A stretch of DNA of 64,000 nt from DATHTK01 sp035463295 (GTDB lineage: Bacteria > Actinomycetota > Rubrobacteria > Rubrobacterales > Rubrobacteraceae). The stretch covers positions 56,629 through 120,628 of the forward strand of contig DATHTK010000115.1 of NCBI GenBank assembly GCA_035463295.1. Direction: 5' to 3'. The translations under genes and the position numbers were made by a program. Below are positions 54,030 through 62,110 of the stretch, piece by piece (the stretch's first letter is position 1; each line of letters starts with the position of its first letter). The notes below the pieces were generated by a model, which saw nothing but the letters and a program-made list of their open reading frames with translations, was not told the DNA's origin and made no database searches.

Positions 54030-55270
54030 ATCCATCTAATACCCTACCGATGCGCCTGCACGAAGGCCGCCTGGTGGTCGCGATGAGCGACCCCACCGAC
54101 GTCTACACCCTCGACGATCTGAGGGTGGCCTGCGGCCTATCCATTGTGCCAGTGGTCACGACCGAGGAGAGGCTGCGGCGGATGCTGGCCCGGGTATTCT
54201 CCACCGGAGAGCAGGTCGCCGGGCTGCTGCAAGAGGCGGCCGACGACCGTCCGGAGGACGTCGGGGACCTGGATCTCGGGGTGGAGACACCGACCCCGAG
54301 GATGCGCCCGTGGTCCAGCTGGTGAGCTCCATCCTGCAGCGAGCGGTCGGCGACGAGCCCTCGGATATACACCTGGAGCCGCAGGCACAGGAGCTCGAGG
54401 TCCGGCTGCGGGTACACGGGGTACTGAGAGAGCTCATGTCGGTTCCGCCCAAGCTGCAAGCCGGGGTCATCGCGCGCCTCAAGATCCTGGCCAACCTGGA
54501 CATCGCCGAGCGCCGCATCCCTCAGGACGGCCGCTTCAGCGTGAGGCTTGGCGCGACGAGGGTAGACCTGAGGGTGGCGACCCTCCCGACGGTCTTCGGG
54601 GAAGAGGTCGGAAAGAGCTCAATTCGCCGCACCGGAAGATCATCACGATTGAAGACCCGGTCGAATACAGGATGCCGGGCACAAACCAGATACAGGTGAA
54701 CCCCAGAGCGGGCCTGACGTTCGCTACCGGCTTGCGGAGCATCCTCAAGAACGACCCGGACGTGGTGATGGTCGGCGAGATAAGAGACCCGGAGACCGCG
54801 AAGACCGGCGTCGAGGCGGCCCTTACCGGCCACCTCGTCCTGGCAACGCTGCACACCAACAACGCCGCCTCAGCCATCACACGGCTGACGGAGATGGGGG
54901 GTCGAGCCGTTCCTTACCGCCTCCGCCGTCGACTGTGTGGGCCCAGAGGCTCGCCAGACGCCTCTGTGAGAACTGCAAGCGCCGCGTAGAGATAGATGAG
55001 GGTACGCTATCCAGCCTCGACTTCCCATTCGAGCGCCTGGTCGACGGCGACCTTCGCTTCCATGGGGCGGTCGGCTGCGAGAGGTGCTCGGGTACTGGCT
55101 ACCGGGGACGCATCGGCCTCAACGAGTTGATGGTGGTGTCGGATTCCCTCGAAGAACTCGTACTGCGCAGGGCCTCAACCGCAGAGATGACCTACCTTAG
55201 AGATGACGGGCTGATAAAGGCAGCCGAGGGCATCACGAGCGTCGAAGAGGTCTTGAGAACGGTCGTATAA
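54030..55270 (+). pseudogene. pilB: Decayed pilB/gspE-type extension ATPase, Walker A deleted
   Basis: Pieces of one PilB/GspE protein occur in order across three frames. The end of the MshEN domain (RLVVAMSDPTDVYTLDDLR) is at 54050-54290. A frame change then gives SSILQRAVGDEPSDIHLEPQ to VATLPTVFGEEV (54310-54610). About 60 codons are deleted there, removing the Walker A loop. ELNSPHRKIITIEDPVEY to LVLATLHTNN (54625-54870) follows in another frame, and a further shift precedes QRLARRLCENCK and CERCSGTGYRGRIGLNEL to 55270. The N-terminus is also missing. Confidence 0.88.
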
Positions 55271-55781
55271 CGGACCTCCCGGCGAGAACCAACTCTCGCG
55301 GGGAGCCCGGCACCAGTCACAAGTGTTGGCTACGATGACGCCGCTGTCTCGCCGACGGTCTTCCACGGGCCTCGTACTTCGACCTACGTCTACCTATTCT
55401 CCTCGGTCAGCACCTGGAACATGCGATCCCGCAGCGTAGCGACCGCAAGGAGCCACCACTGCTCGCGGTCGTGGCACTAATCCACCTGCGACGACCAAGT
55501 GCCTTCGCTTCGTACACCGTGAAGGACCTGGAGTCTCCCCCGAGACGTATAGGGTATAGTGCACAGGGACTCGTTGCGAACTGTCCGGCGCGTAACGGAG
55601 TTTCCCCAAAGATCAAGACCGGGCTCCTTTGAAGTCCTGGCCCTCCCCCATGCCTCTGTTCACATCGGCTCGTGGAAAAGGTGTTCTCGAAAGTTCTGCG
55701 CATAGAGGAGCCCTAGCACTCCTACTTACGGCATAATTGCTAGAGGTAGGTCTTCCCGTTCAGGCGTAGATAGGAGAGAGG
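55271..55781. other. Gene-poor stretch with coding remnants on the minus strand
   Basis: About 510 bases with no intact gene. On the minus strand 55480-55397 reads HDREQWWLLAVATLRDRM followed by FQVLTEENR and a stop, protein-like but isolated. At 55721-55665 a short piece reads VGVLGLLYAQNFREHLFHE before a stop; it resembles the small ORF at 63.6 kb (FREHMFHA). Both look like debris of small genes of unknown family. Confidence 0.4.
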
Positions 55782-56429
55782 GTGGAGTTCACCGCGACTG
55801 CTCGTCGTCTCGGGATCTTCTCTGCCGCGGCGACCGTCATCCTCCTGGTCGCCTACACGGTAACGCTCACCGTGGGGCTATTGTATCTGGAGTCTCCGCA
55901 GGAGCCGATCGGCGACCCGATGTTCACAATCCTCGAGGTCCTCATCATCACCATGATGCCGGCGATGGTCGCGCTCATGGTCGCGGTGCACGCTTGGGCG
56001 CCGATCCGCGCCAAGGCGCTCAGTCTGACCTCCTTGGTCTTCATGAGCCTGCTCGCCGGGGTGACCTGTAGCCTACACTTCTCAATCTTGACCTTGAGCC
56101 GCCAGCCCGAGTTCAGCGGGCAGCGGTGGCTACCGCTGGTCTTCTCGTTCAACTGGCCTTCGGTCGCTTACGCTCTGGACATCGTGGGCTGGGACGTCTT
56201 CTTCGCGCTCTCGATGCTGTTCGCCGCCCCGGTCTTTTCGGGGAGTCGCCTAGCCGCATGGATCCGCGTGTTGATGATTGCCAGCGGGGTGCTCGCGCTC
56301 GCCGGCTTGAGCGGGGTCGTGGTCGGCGACATGCAGGTGCGAAATATCGGCATAGTCGGCTACGTCGGGGTGTTTCTCGTCGTGGCGGCGCTGCTGACCG
56401 TCTTGTTCTACAAGGCGAATCCAACGTAG
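55782..56429 (+). CDS. Polytopic membrane protein of unknown function
   Basis: The 215-residue protein starts at GTG 55782 shortly after GGAGAG. Six likely membrane segments: about 13-35, 50-72, 82-104, 122-145, 158-180 and 187-208. Loops are short, with no enzymatic motif; the order of helices recalls small DUF4386-like proteins but I cannot confirm the family. Stands alone on the plus strand. Confidence 0.75.
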   Translation: MEFTATARRLGIFSAAATVILLVAYTVTLTVGLLYLESPQEPIGDPMFTILEVLIITMMPAMVALMVAVHAWAPIRAKALSLTSLVFMSLLAGVTCSLHFSILTLSRQPEFSGQRWLPLVFSFNWPSVAYALDIVGWDVFFALSMLFAAPVFSGSRLAAWIRVLMIASGVLALAGLSGVVVGDMQVRNIGIVGYVGVFLVVAALLTVLFYKANPT

Positions 56430-56814
56430 GCGATAGGGACCGGGTATCTGGCCCAGGCGTAACCCCGTTCCTCATAGCCTCACTGGCCTGAGCACCCGAG
56501 TCTCATGTTAGCTTCCGCCGGGCATTATCTTTCCTCATAACATCCTCCGCTGGCACCCTCCTCTTCTTGTCGAGCCGGAGCACTCTGGACCGGAGCCGCG
56601 CCACACTCCGAGCATGGCCAAGGCCCGGCCACCAGACGGCGTGGACGCTGCGGCGGAGGCGAGGCGCGGAGTACGGCTCGACAAGGGGAGCAGTACGAGA
56701 GTCGCTTCCAATCGTGCCGCGAGGTTTCTACGTGCCTTTATGTTTACCCCAGCTATGTTCGGGCATATATCCATGTTTGTAGGAAGCGTCTACTACCTCG
56801 GAGGTGTTGTAGTA
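56430..56814. other. Intergenic region before the phasin-like gene
   Basis: About 385 bases. The phasin-like frame stays open back to ATG 56614, but the translated segment is not helical like the rest and has no ribosome-binding site. I treat it as leader. No clear promoter hexamers found. Confidence 0.35.
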
Positions 56815-57384
56815 GTGGTCAATGCCACCGATCGCACTCCTGGCAGGATCGCCGAGACCATGGTGAAGGACGCCCAGCACACCGCTAGGGCCACCGTGGA
56901 ATACGCGGCCGAGGTCCAGGAGATCAACACGGAGATCGCTCGGAAGACGAACGAGATCTGGCTGAAGGGGCTCCGGAAACAGACGGACCTCTCCCGGAAG
57001 GTCATCCATGAGTTCCTCGAGAAGGCACAGGAGCAGCGAGGCGTCTACGCCGAGGGCGTTTTCGACCCGTTTGCGTTCTGGCGCGAGTGGACTCACAGGG
57101 TGCAGGAGGCTACCCGTGACGCCGAGGAGGTGTCCGCAAGGACCGCACGCGAGGCTCGGGAGAGTGCCGGCGAACAGGCCTCCAGAGCCGTAGAGGCCAC
57201 CGTTCCCAGTAACGGCAGTTTCCCGATCGCTGGCTACGACGAGAAGAGCGTCGAGGAGATATCCCGACGGCTGGACACCCTGACGAGCGAGCAGCTGCGG
57301 CGAGTGAAGGACTACGAGCGGCGCAACAAGAACCGCGAGACGCTCCTTCAGCAGATAGACCGCAGGATAGCGGCAGACTCGTAG
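56815..57384 (+). CDS. Phasin-like coiled-coil protein
   Basis: GTG 56815 follows GGAGGT by nine bases and gives 189 residues; ATG 56614 is a longer but less likely start. The first 110 residues are amphipathic helices (ARATVEYAAEVQEINTEIA, FLEKAQEQRGVYAEG, DPFAFWREW) as in polyhydroxyalkanoate granule phasins. After an Ala/Glu-rich linker comes a compact C-terminal module, PIAGYDEKSVEEISRRLDTL then VKDYERRNKNRETLLQQID, seen in actinobacterial proteins. Granule association is inferred; no PHA synthase is in the window. Confidence 0.65.
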   Translation: MVNATDRTPGRIAETMVKDAQHTARATVEYAAEVQEINTEIARKTNEIWLKGLRKQTDLSRKVIHEFLEKAQEQRGVYAEGVFDPFAFWREWTHRVQEATRDAEEVSARTAREARESAGEQASRAVEATVPSNGSFPIAGYDEKSVEEISRRLDTLTSEQLRRVKDYERRNKNRETLLQQIDRRIAADS

Positions 57385-57415
57385 CTAACCGCAAGGGTGC
57401 AGAGACCCCTGTCAC

Positions 57416-57447
57416 AAAGGGCCGAAGCTAATTAGCTTCGGCCCTTT
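57416..57447. terminator. Perfect 32-base palindromic terminator
   Basis: AAAGGGCCGAAGCTAA is followed directly by its exact complement, ending in TTT and then CTCTCTT. The AT-rich centre (TAATTA) makes a small loop. It ends the phasin-like transcript 31 bases after the stop and, being symmetric with terminal A and T runs, would also work from the other side. Confidence 0.8.
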
Positions 57448-57513
57448 CTCTCTTGCCCTATTCACCCCGACTTGTAAGAGGGGATATTGTAGGAAATTTG
57501 TAGCGAAGTGCGC

Positions 57514-57519
57514 TAATAT
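57514..57519 (+). promoter_or_regulatory. Candidate -10 element before the 30-residue membrane peptide
   Basis: TAATAT in an unusually AT-rich patch (57481-57520) after the terminator. TTGTAG elements lie upstream but at poor spacing (10 and 21 bases), so the -35 is unresolved. Confidence 0.35.
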
Positions 57520-57597
57520 GGCCCGGTCGCGCGGAGGCCGCGCATGTGGGATTTAGCAAGAGGGCCGCGCTTCGCAGGAGAAATGAGGTGGTCTGTG

Positions 57598-57690
57598 ATG
57601 CTGGACTTCGCGCTGGTAGCGCTCCTGGGAGTTCTGCTGACGGTGGTTATGGTGTACGCCATGTTCTACGCGCTCAGGCGTTGGCTGTGA
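57598..57690 (+). CDS. Thirty-residue single-pass membrane peptide
   Basis: Short frame: MLDFALVALLGVLLTVVMVY, then AMFYALRRWL and stop. Residues 4-25 form one hydrophobic helix with a positive C-terminal end (RRW), so an N-out, C-in orientation is expected. GAGGTGG lies seven bases upstream of ATG. It has the size of KdpF, but no kdp genes are near. A promoter-like patch lies before it and a perfect terminator insulates it from the gene upstream. Confidence 0.5.
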   Translation: MLDFALVALLGVLLTVVMVYAMFYALRRWL

Positions 57691-57789
57691 GGAAGCGCCG
57701 GCCATCCGGAAGGTTAGCGTTCGCCCGACCGCGCGCATAGCCTCAGCAACAACACGGGAGTATGTGAAAGGCCCCTTATTCTCGGAAGG

Positions 57790-58458
57790 TCACCTTACGC
57801 CCGAGGGGTTACCGCGTGGCGTTCTTCTCCGGGTCCACAGTATGCAGCCCAGGGCCACCCAACTCAGACCAAATAACGAAGCGAACACGATGTTGACCAC
57901 GATCATCCCACGCGCGCTACCGAAGTCCGTCACGTAGAAGATCCAGCCGAACAAGCCTCCCACAAGCGGCACTGCACTCCACCGCCCTAGCGTCCTCAAC
58001 CTCAAGACCGCTACGCCGATCGTCAACAAGGCCGTGCACGGATAGGTGACCCAATCTAGCATGTACGTCGGCACTCCTTTCTCCCCAAGGAAGCCACACA
58101 CAGAGGCGACGTCTGCCACAGGTAGCACTCTTCCCCACACTGAGCCGCATAACGCAACGAACAAGCCAGTCCCCGCGAGGACAAGGCCCATCCCTCCGAG
58201 AACCTTCCACCAGCCCCTCAACATAGTGTAGAGCCCCACCAGCGCTACCGAGAACAGCAGTGGAACGACCAAGGCAACGACGCTCCATACGAGGTAGAGA
58301 TGCCCTGGCACCAGGAGCAACGACCCACCCCACGCCAACCACAGGACTCCACCAAACACTGCGGCCGCGCTGGCACCACCGAATAGCTCCGAAGAAGTTA
58401 CGACTCCTCCTAATTGCAGCTGTCTCCAACGGGGATGATGACGCAAAGCCAAGCGCAT
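57790..58458 (-). CDS. Polytopic membrane protein of unknown function
   Basis: Minus-strand frame of 222 residues with about six membrane segments and a charged C-terminal tail (WTRRRTPRG). Hydrophobic region begins near residue 30 (AAAVFGGVLWLAWGGSLLLV). The start is uncertain: ATG 58458 puts 18 basic residues before an AGGAGGA that lies upstream of TSSELFGG, where no ATG, GTG or TTG is available. Related in style to the protein at 55.8 kb, with no recognised motif. Confidence 0.65.
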   Translation of the reverse strand: MRLALRHHPRWRQLQLGGVVTSSELFGGASAAAVFGGVLWLAWGGSLLLVPGHLYLVWSVVALVVPLLFSVALVGLYTMLRGWWKVLGGMGLVLAGTGLFVALCGSVWGRVLPVADVASVCGFLGEKGVPTYMLDWVTYPCTALLTIGVAVLRLRTLGRWSAVPLVGGLFGWIFYVTDFGSARGMIVVNIVFASLFGLSWVALGCILWTRRRTPRGNPSGVR

Positions 58459-58648
58459 TGCACATCCGAAGCTCTATTCACCCAAGCTCGAAGGTGCGGT
58501 CGCGGAAAGCCGATACAACAGTTGCAGCAATAGTGCATTTGCACGATACGCACGGCTTCGTTAGTGAGGCACCCCACAGAGCGCAGTAGGCGCGACCCGC
58601 TTCTGCACGGAAACGGGAGAAAGTAAGTCACTCGATACGCCCTCAGGC

Positions 58649-58930
58649 GTGCAGGCGACGAGGCGAGTCATCACCGTAGCGGTATTGGCGGCGCTAGGGG
58701 CGGCGCTGGTCGCGGGACCGGCGATGGCTCGGACCGTGAGCCCTGTGGTCACCTTGGTAGCGAACCTCACGGGCAGGCAAGAGGTTCCGGGCCCGGGCGA
58801 CCGCAACGGCAGCGGGGACGCCAAGCTCATCGTCTCCAAGGCGAAGGTCTGTTACGTGCTAGGAGTCGACGACACAAGGCGACCGTCGGCGCCCACATTC
58901 ACAGCGGGCCAACTCCCCGGTTAACTGAGC
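58649..58930 (+). pseudogene. Truncated and frameshifted CHRD-domain secreted protein
   Basis: Starts with a clear signal peptide (RRVITVAVLAALGAALVAGP ending in AMA). The mature part matches the start of a CHRD domain: LTGRQEVPGPGDRNGSGDAK and VCYVLGVDD. Near 58880 the frame is lost; the continuation ATVGAHIHSGPTP, typical of CHRD, is in another frame. The rest of the domain is absent. Function would have been extracellular but is now presumably lost. Confidence 0.65.
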
Positions 58931-59288
58931 GAGACTACGCCGGGGTTCCCAGCTCCAGAGCAGGGGCTGCGGCTTTGCTTTTCGGCAAGGATGTGCCGTT
59001 TGACCGATGCGTTGCCGGTGGAGCCTCGCCAGGATGGGCCCTACATTCTCTTCGGGTCGGTCTTTCTCGGCACAGGTCACCTCGTTGCCGAAACCGGCCA
59101 TCTTTACTGCTCTGCGCCTGTACAGTGCGCTATTCCTTCACGCCCCCGCGAACCCGGCTATCCACCTCCAGCTTCACGTCGTGCTCGAACACCTGGTGCT
59201 TTTCGGGGTCGAGTGCCTCTCTCCTCACCCAATCCGCGACCTATCAGAGGTCATCGAGATTCGAGATTCCAATGGTTCACATAAAGTC
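58931..59288. other. Intergenic, no gene seen
   Basis: About 360 bases after the CHRD remnant. Frames on both strands are short and unlike known families; I found no remaining CHRD sequence here. Confidence 0.3.
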
Positions 59289-60125
59289 TCATACGGGCCT
59301 GGGACGCGCACCGCTGCCCGAGCTTCGGCGCGTACGATTGCCCCGCAACGCATCGAGGAGCGCGAGCGCCACGGGTACGGCGGCAACTGCAGCGGCGGCC
59401 GTAGTCAGGAGCGAGGTCTCATACTGATTCACGACCACGGCCACCAGCGCCCACAGCACCGCCGCCGAGTACGCCACTGTGCCTTGCGCTGGACCGGACT
59501 TTGCGGCTCGGATCACGGTCGCGGCGATGAGGCCACCGGCGAGCAGGAGAACCGCCCCAAGCACGGCCTCCCCTATACCGCCTCGCAGGACGCCGACCCC
59601 GACAAGGGTGGTGGCGATGCTTACGAAGGTGGCCGCGGTGATCCAGCCAAAGAGTAGCCCGAAGGGAAGGACGACGAGCCAGCGCTCGGCACGACTCAAG
59701 CCGTGCTCCCGGCCCGCGCGCGAAACCAGCAAGAACGCAGCTCCCGCACACGCAAAGATGGCAAGGATTATGACCTGGGCTACCAGGAAAAGCTGCGCGG
59801 GGAAGACCAGTGACCACAGTCCGTTGAGTAGGAACGCTCCGGCAGAGAACCATCCCACGCGCCGCAAGAGCGGGTTATGCCGGTTAGCGGGCAGCGCCTG
59901 GTAAACGGCGTAGGCCAAGCAGAGGACAAAAATGAGGCCCCAGATCGCGAAGGCGTACCCGGCCGGAACCACCAGCGTGCTGTTTGCGTTGGACACCTCG
60001 CCCACGCTGGCCCCATAGATCAGCGTCCCGATCGGCCCCGATGAGACCTGGAAGACCGCCCCGACCACGTTTGCCGTCTGGCGCGCGATGTCCCACCTGT
60101 CCTTACTGCTCGTCCCGTTACTCAC
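59289..60125 (-). CDS. TspO/MBR-like tryptophan-rich sensory protein, long form
   Basis: The 278-residue membrane protein has about eight hydrophobic segments. The N-terminal half contains PAGYAFAIWGLIFVLCLAYA and LLNGLWSLVFPAQ, which match the long bacterial relatives of TspO, where Trp/Pro-rich helices bind porphyrins or lipids. It has no enzyme motif. The C-terminus is basic. It stands next to an aldo/keto reductase in the same direction, with a 29-base gap. Confidence 0.65.
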   Translation of the reverse strand: MSNGTSSKDRWDIARQTANVVGAVFQVSSGPIGTLIYGASVGEVSNANSTLVVPAGYAFAIWGLIFVLCLAYAVYQALPANRHNPLLRRVGWFSAGAFLLNGLWSLVFPAQLFLVAQVIILAIFACAGAAFLLVSRAGREHGLSRAERWLVVLPFGLLFGWITAATFVSIATTLVGVGVLRGGIGEAVLGAVLLLAGGLIAATVIRAAKSGPAQGTVAYSAAVLWALVAVVVNQYETSLLTTAAAAVAAVPVALALLDALRGNRTRRSSGSGARPRPV

Positions 60126-60154
60126 GCGCTGCTTCCTTTCAGTCCGTATGAGTC

Positions 60155-61213
60155 CTATGACCAGTCGTTCAACCGGGATCCCAGGAGCGAGAGATCCGCC
60201 GGACCCAGACGGTCGGAGGCCGTCTTGGCCTGATGCCAGTAGGGGTAGAGCAGCGGCGGGGCGCTTACCTCATCCAGACGTCGGCGTTCTTCGTCCGAGA
60301 GGCGCACTTCCGGGGCCTTGAGGTTGTCGGCTAGCTGCTCCTCGGTTCGCGCACCGATCACGACCGAGGTCACGCCGGGTCGGCCCAGCAGCCACGCCAA
60401 GGCCACCTGGGCGGCCGAGACGCCATGCCCCTCAGCGATCTCGACGAGCACCTCTATTGTGTCGTAGAGCTTCTGCGGGTTGCGCACCGGCGGCTCGTCC
60501 CAGCCGCTCAGGTGCCTTCCTTCGGTCGTGTCCTGGTCGCGCCTGTACTTGCCAGAGAGTAGACCGCCTGCAAGCGGGCTCCAGACGAGGATCCCGCACT
60601 CCTGGTCGAGCGCAAGCGGCACGAGCTCGTACTCGGCATCTCTTGCCTCCAGGGAATAGTAGATCTGCTGGCTTACGAAGCGCTGGAGGTTGAGCCGCTC
60701 GGAGACTCCCAGGGCCTTCATGAGCTGCCACCCAGCGTAGTTGGAGCAGCCCACGTAGCGTACCTTGCCCGAGCGCACGAGAGTGTCGAGCGCCTCGAGC
60801 GTCTCTTCCAGCGGCGTGAGGCCGTCCCACTCGTGCACCTGGTAGAGGTCGATATAGTCGGTGCCCAGACGCCTCAGGCTCGCCTCGCACCCTCGGATCA
60901 GGTGGTAGCGAGAGAGGCCGGCCTCGTTCGGACCCTCTCCGGTCGGGAAACGGGCCTTGGTTGCCAGCAGCACCCGGTCGCGACGGCCATCTATTGCCTT
61001 GCCAAGGATCTCTTCTGACTCACCAGAGGAGTACACGTCGGCGGTATCGATGAGGTTGACCCCAGCGTCGAGGCACATATCAATCTGCCGCGTGGCGGCA
61101 GTGACGTCGGTCGAGCCGACCAGACTGAAATCGCCCCGCCCGCCGAAGGTCATCGTGCCGAGGGTCAGGGCAGAGACGAACAGGCCAGAGTGTCCAAGAC
61201 GACGATACTCCAT
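60155..61213 (-). CDS. Aldo/keto reductase
   Basis: NADPH-dependent (beta/alpha)8-barrel oxidoreductase of 352 residues. The catalytic tetrad can be assigned as Asp56 and Tyr61 (DTADVYSSGESEE), Lys86 (LLATKARF) and His127 (YQVHEWD). LVWSPLAGGLLSGKYRR and GARTEEQLADN are family segments for cofactor binding. The long size and SGESEE motif fit the AKR groups acting on sugars or aldehydes; substrate unknown. Confidence 0.92.
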   Translation of the reverse strand: MEYRRLGHSGLFVSALTLGTMTFGGRGDFSLVGSTDVTAATRQIDMCLDAGVNLIDTADVYSSGESEEILGKAIDGRRDRVLLATKARFPTGEGPNEAGLSRYHLIRGCEASLRRLGTDYIDLYQVHEWDGLTPLEETLEALDTLVRSGKVRYVGCSNYAGWQLMKALGVSERLNLQRFVSQQIYYSLEARDAEYELVPLALDQECGILVWSPLAGGLLSGKYRRDQDTTEGRHLSGWDEPPVRNPQKLYDTIEVLVEIAEGHGVSAAQVALAWLLGRPGVTSVVIGARTEEQLADNLKAPEVRLSDEERRRLDEVSAPPLLYPYWHQAKTASDRLGPADLSLLGSRLNDWS

Positions 61214-61403
61214 ATGGATCCTCCTCGGATTGCAGTGCGTGTCAGCCTAGCACGGCGAGAACTCCACCGTGGGCGCGGAATTAGACTCAGTCTCGAGTTC
61301 GGTTCATCTGGCACCTCTCCATCTCACCTCCCACCAACACCTCCACGACCGTCGTGTCACGATGGTGAACCCTCCAAACCCGGACAACTTGGCTCAGCGA
61401 GCG
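61214..61403. other. Divergent intergenic region
   Basis: Between the aldo/keto reductase and the plus-strand membrane protein. It should hold the reductase promoter; no strong hexamers are seen on the minus strand. Confidence 0.3.
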
Positions 61404-61433
61404 TTGACCACTACACCTGGGGTACGTTATCCT
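61404..61433 (+). promoter_or_regulatory. Promoter of the small basic membrane protein
   Basis: TTGACC (61404-61409), 18-base spacer, TATCCT (61428-61433). The start codon follows 85 bases later. Confidence 0.45.
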
Positions 61434-61518
61434 CCCAGATACTACAAGTAGCAGGCGGCGCGGTTCCCGACAACGAAGGAGACCGCGGGATGGCTTTTCG
61501 GTATAAGGAGGGGTGCCG

Positions 61519-61908
61519 ATGGAGCGGTGGGGAGAGGTCAACAACCCACTCGTAAAGGCGGTGGCAGCGTTCGCCGTTCCCCTGTTCCTGGCTCTGAACT
61601 TCCCGGCCGTCTTCCTGGCTCTCGTAACCAGCCTCCTGTTCTATGCTCTCACGCTCTTGGGGATAGCGCACACTTACAGGAGACAGCACAGGATCGTAGG
61701 CAGGCCGGAATTGGTAGCCCAGCTCGCGGCGAAGGCCCTGGCTTGCCTCAAAGACGAGAGCAGCCGGACTATCTCCAAGGGACTGGAGAGGCACCACAGT
61801 CGAAAGATGCTCCAGCGGGAGAGGAAAGCGAGAATCAGGCGATACAGACGCGAGCGCAACAGAAGGCAGCGCGAGCAAACAAGGGAGGTGCAGGCGCAGC
61901 AACGGTAG
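61519..61908 (+). CDS. Small membrane protein with a basic tail, unknown function
   Basis: ATG 61519 lies seven bases after AAGGAGG and gives 129 residues; the GTG two codons earlier is too close to that site. Two adjacent membrane segments (about 10-55) are followed by a cytoplasmic domain extremely rich in Arg, Lys, Gln and Glu (RKMLQRERKARIRRYRRERN). It might bind nucleic acid or acidic lipid. No family recognised. Confidence 0.7.
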   Translation: MERWGEVNNPLVKAVAAFAVPLFLALNFPAVFLALVTSLLFYALTLLGIAHTYRRQHRIVGRPELVAQLAAKALACLKDESSRTISKGLERHHSRKMLQRERKARIRRYRRERNRRQREQTREVQAQQR

Positions 61909-62110
61909 CACCTTCATTCTCTTCTGCTTTCCGCCTCTACCCTACCCAACTTCCCGGAGTAGCATTGGCATCCCTTTAGAGTTCCCCCTGCCGGTCCGAA
62001 GGGCACTGGAGGCGTCGCCTAAGAGCTTTTTCGAGTCCCAGCAAGCCGGCACCGCGTTCGCCGCTGACCCTTCCCGCGCGCATTTGCTTGCGCCAGGGAG
62101 GACGCGATTG
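61909..62110. other. Intergenic, convergent
   Basis: Two hundred bases between the convergent small membrane protein and the cytochrome P450. Nothing recognisable; no good terminator hairpin seen. Confidence 0.3.

Noticed and set aside
56614..56814. Extension of the phasin-like protein to ATG 56614
   Set aside because: No ribosome-binding site, and residues there do not continue the amphipathic helical pattern.
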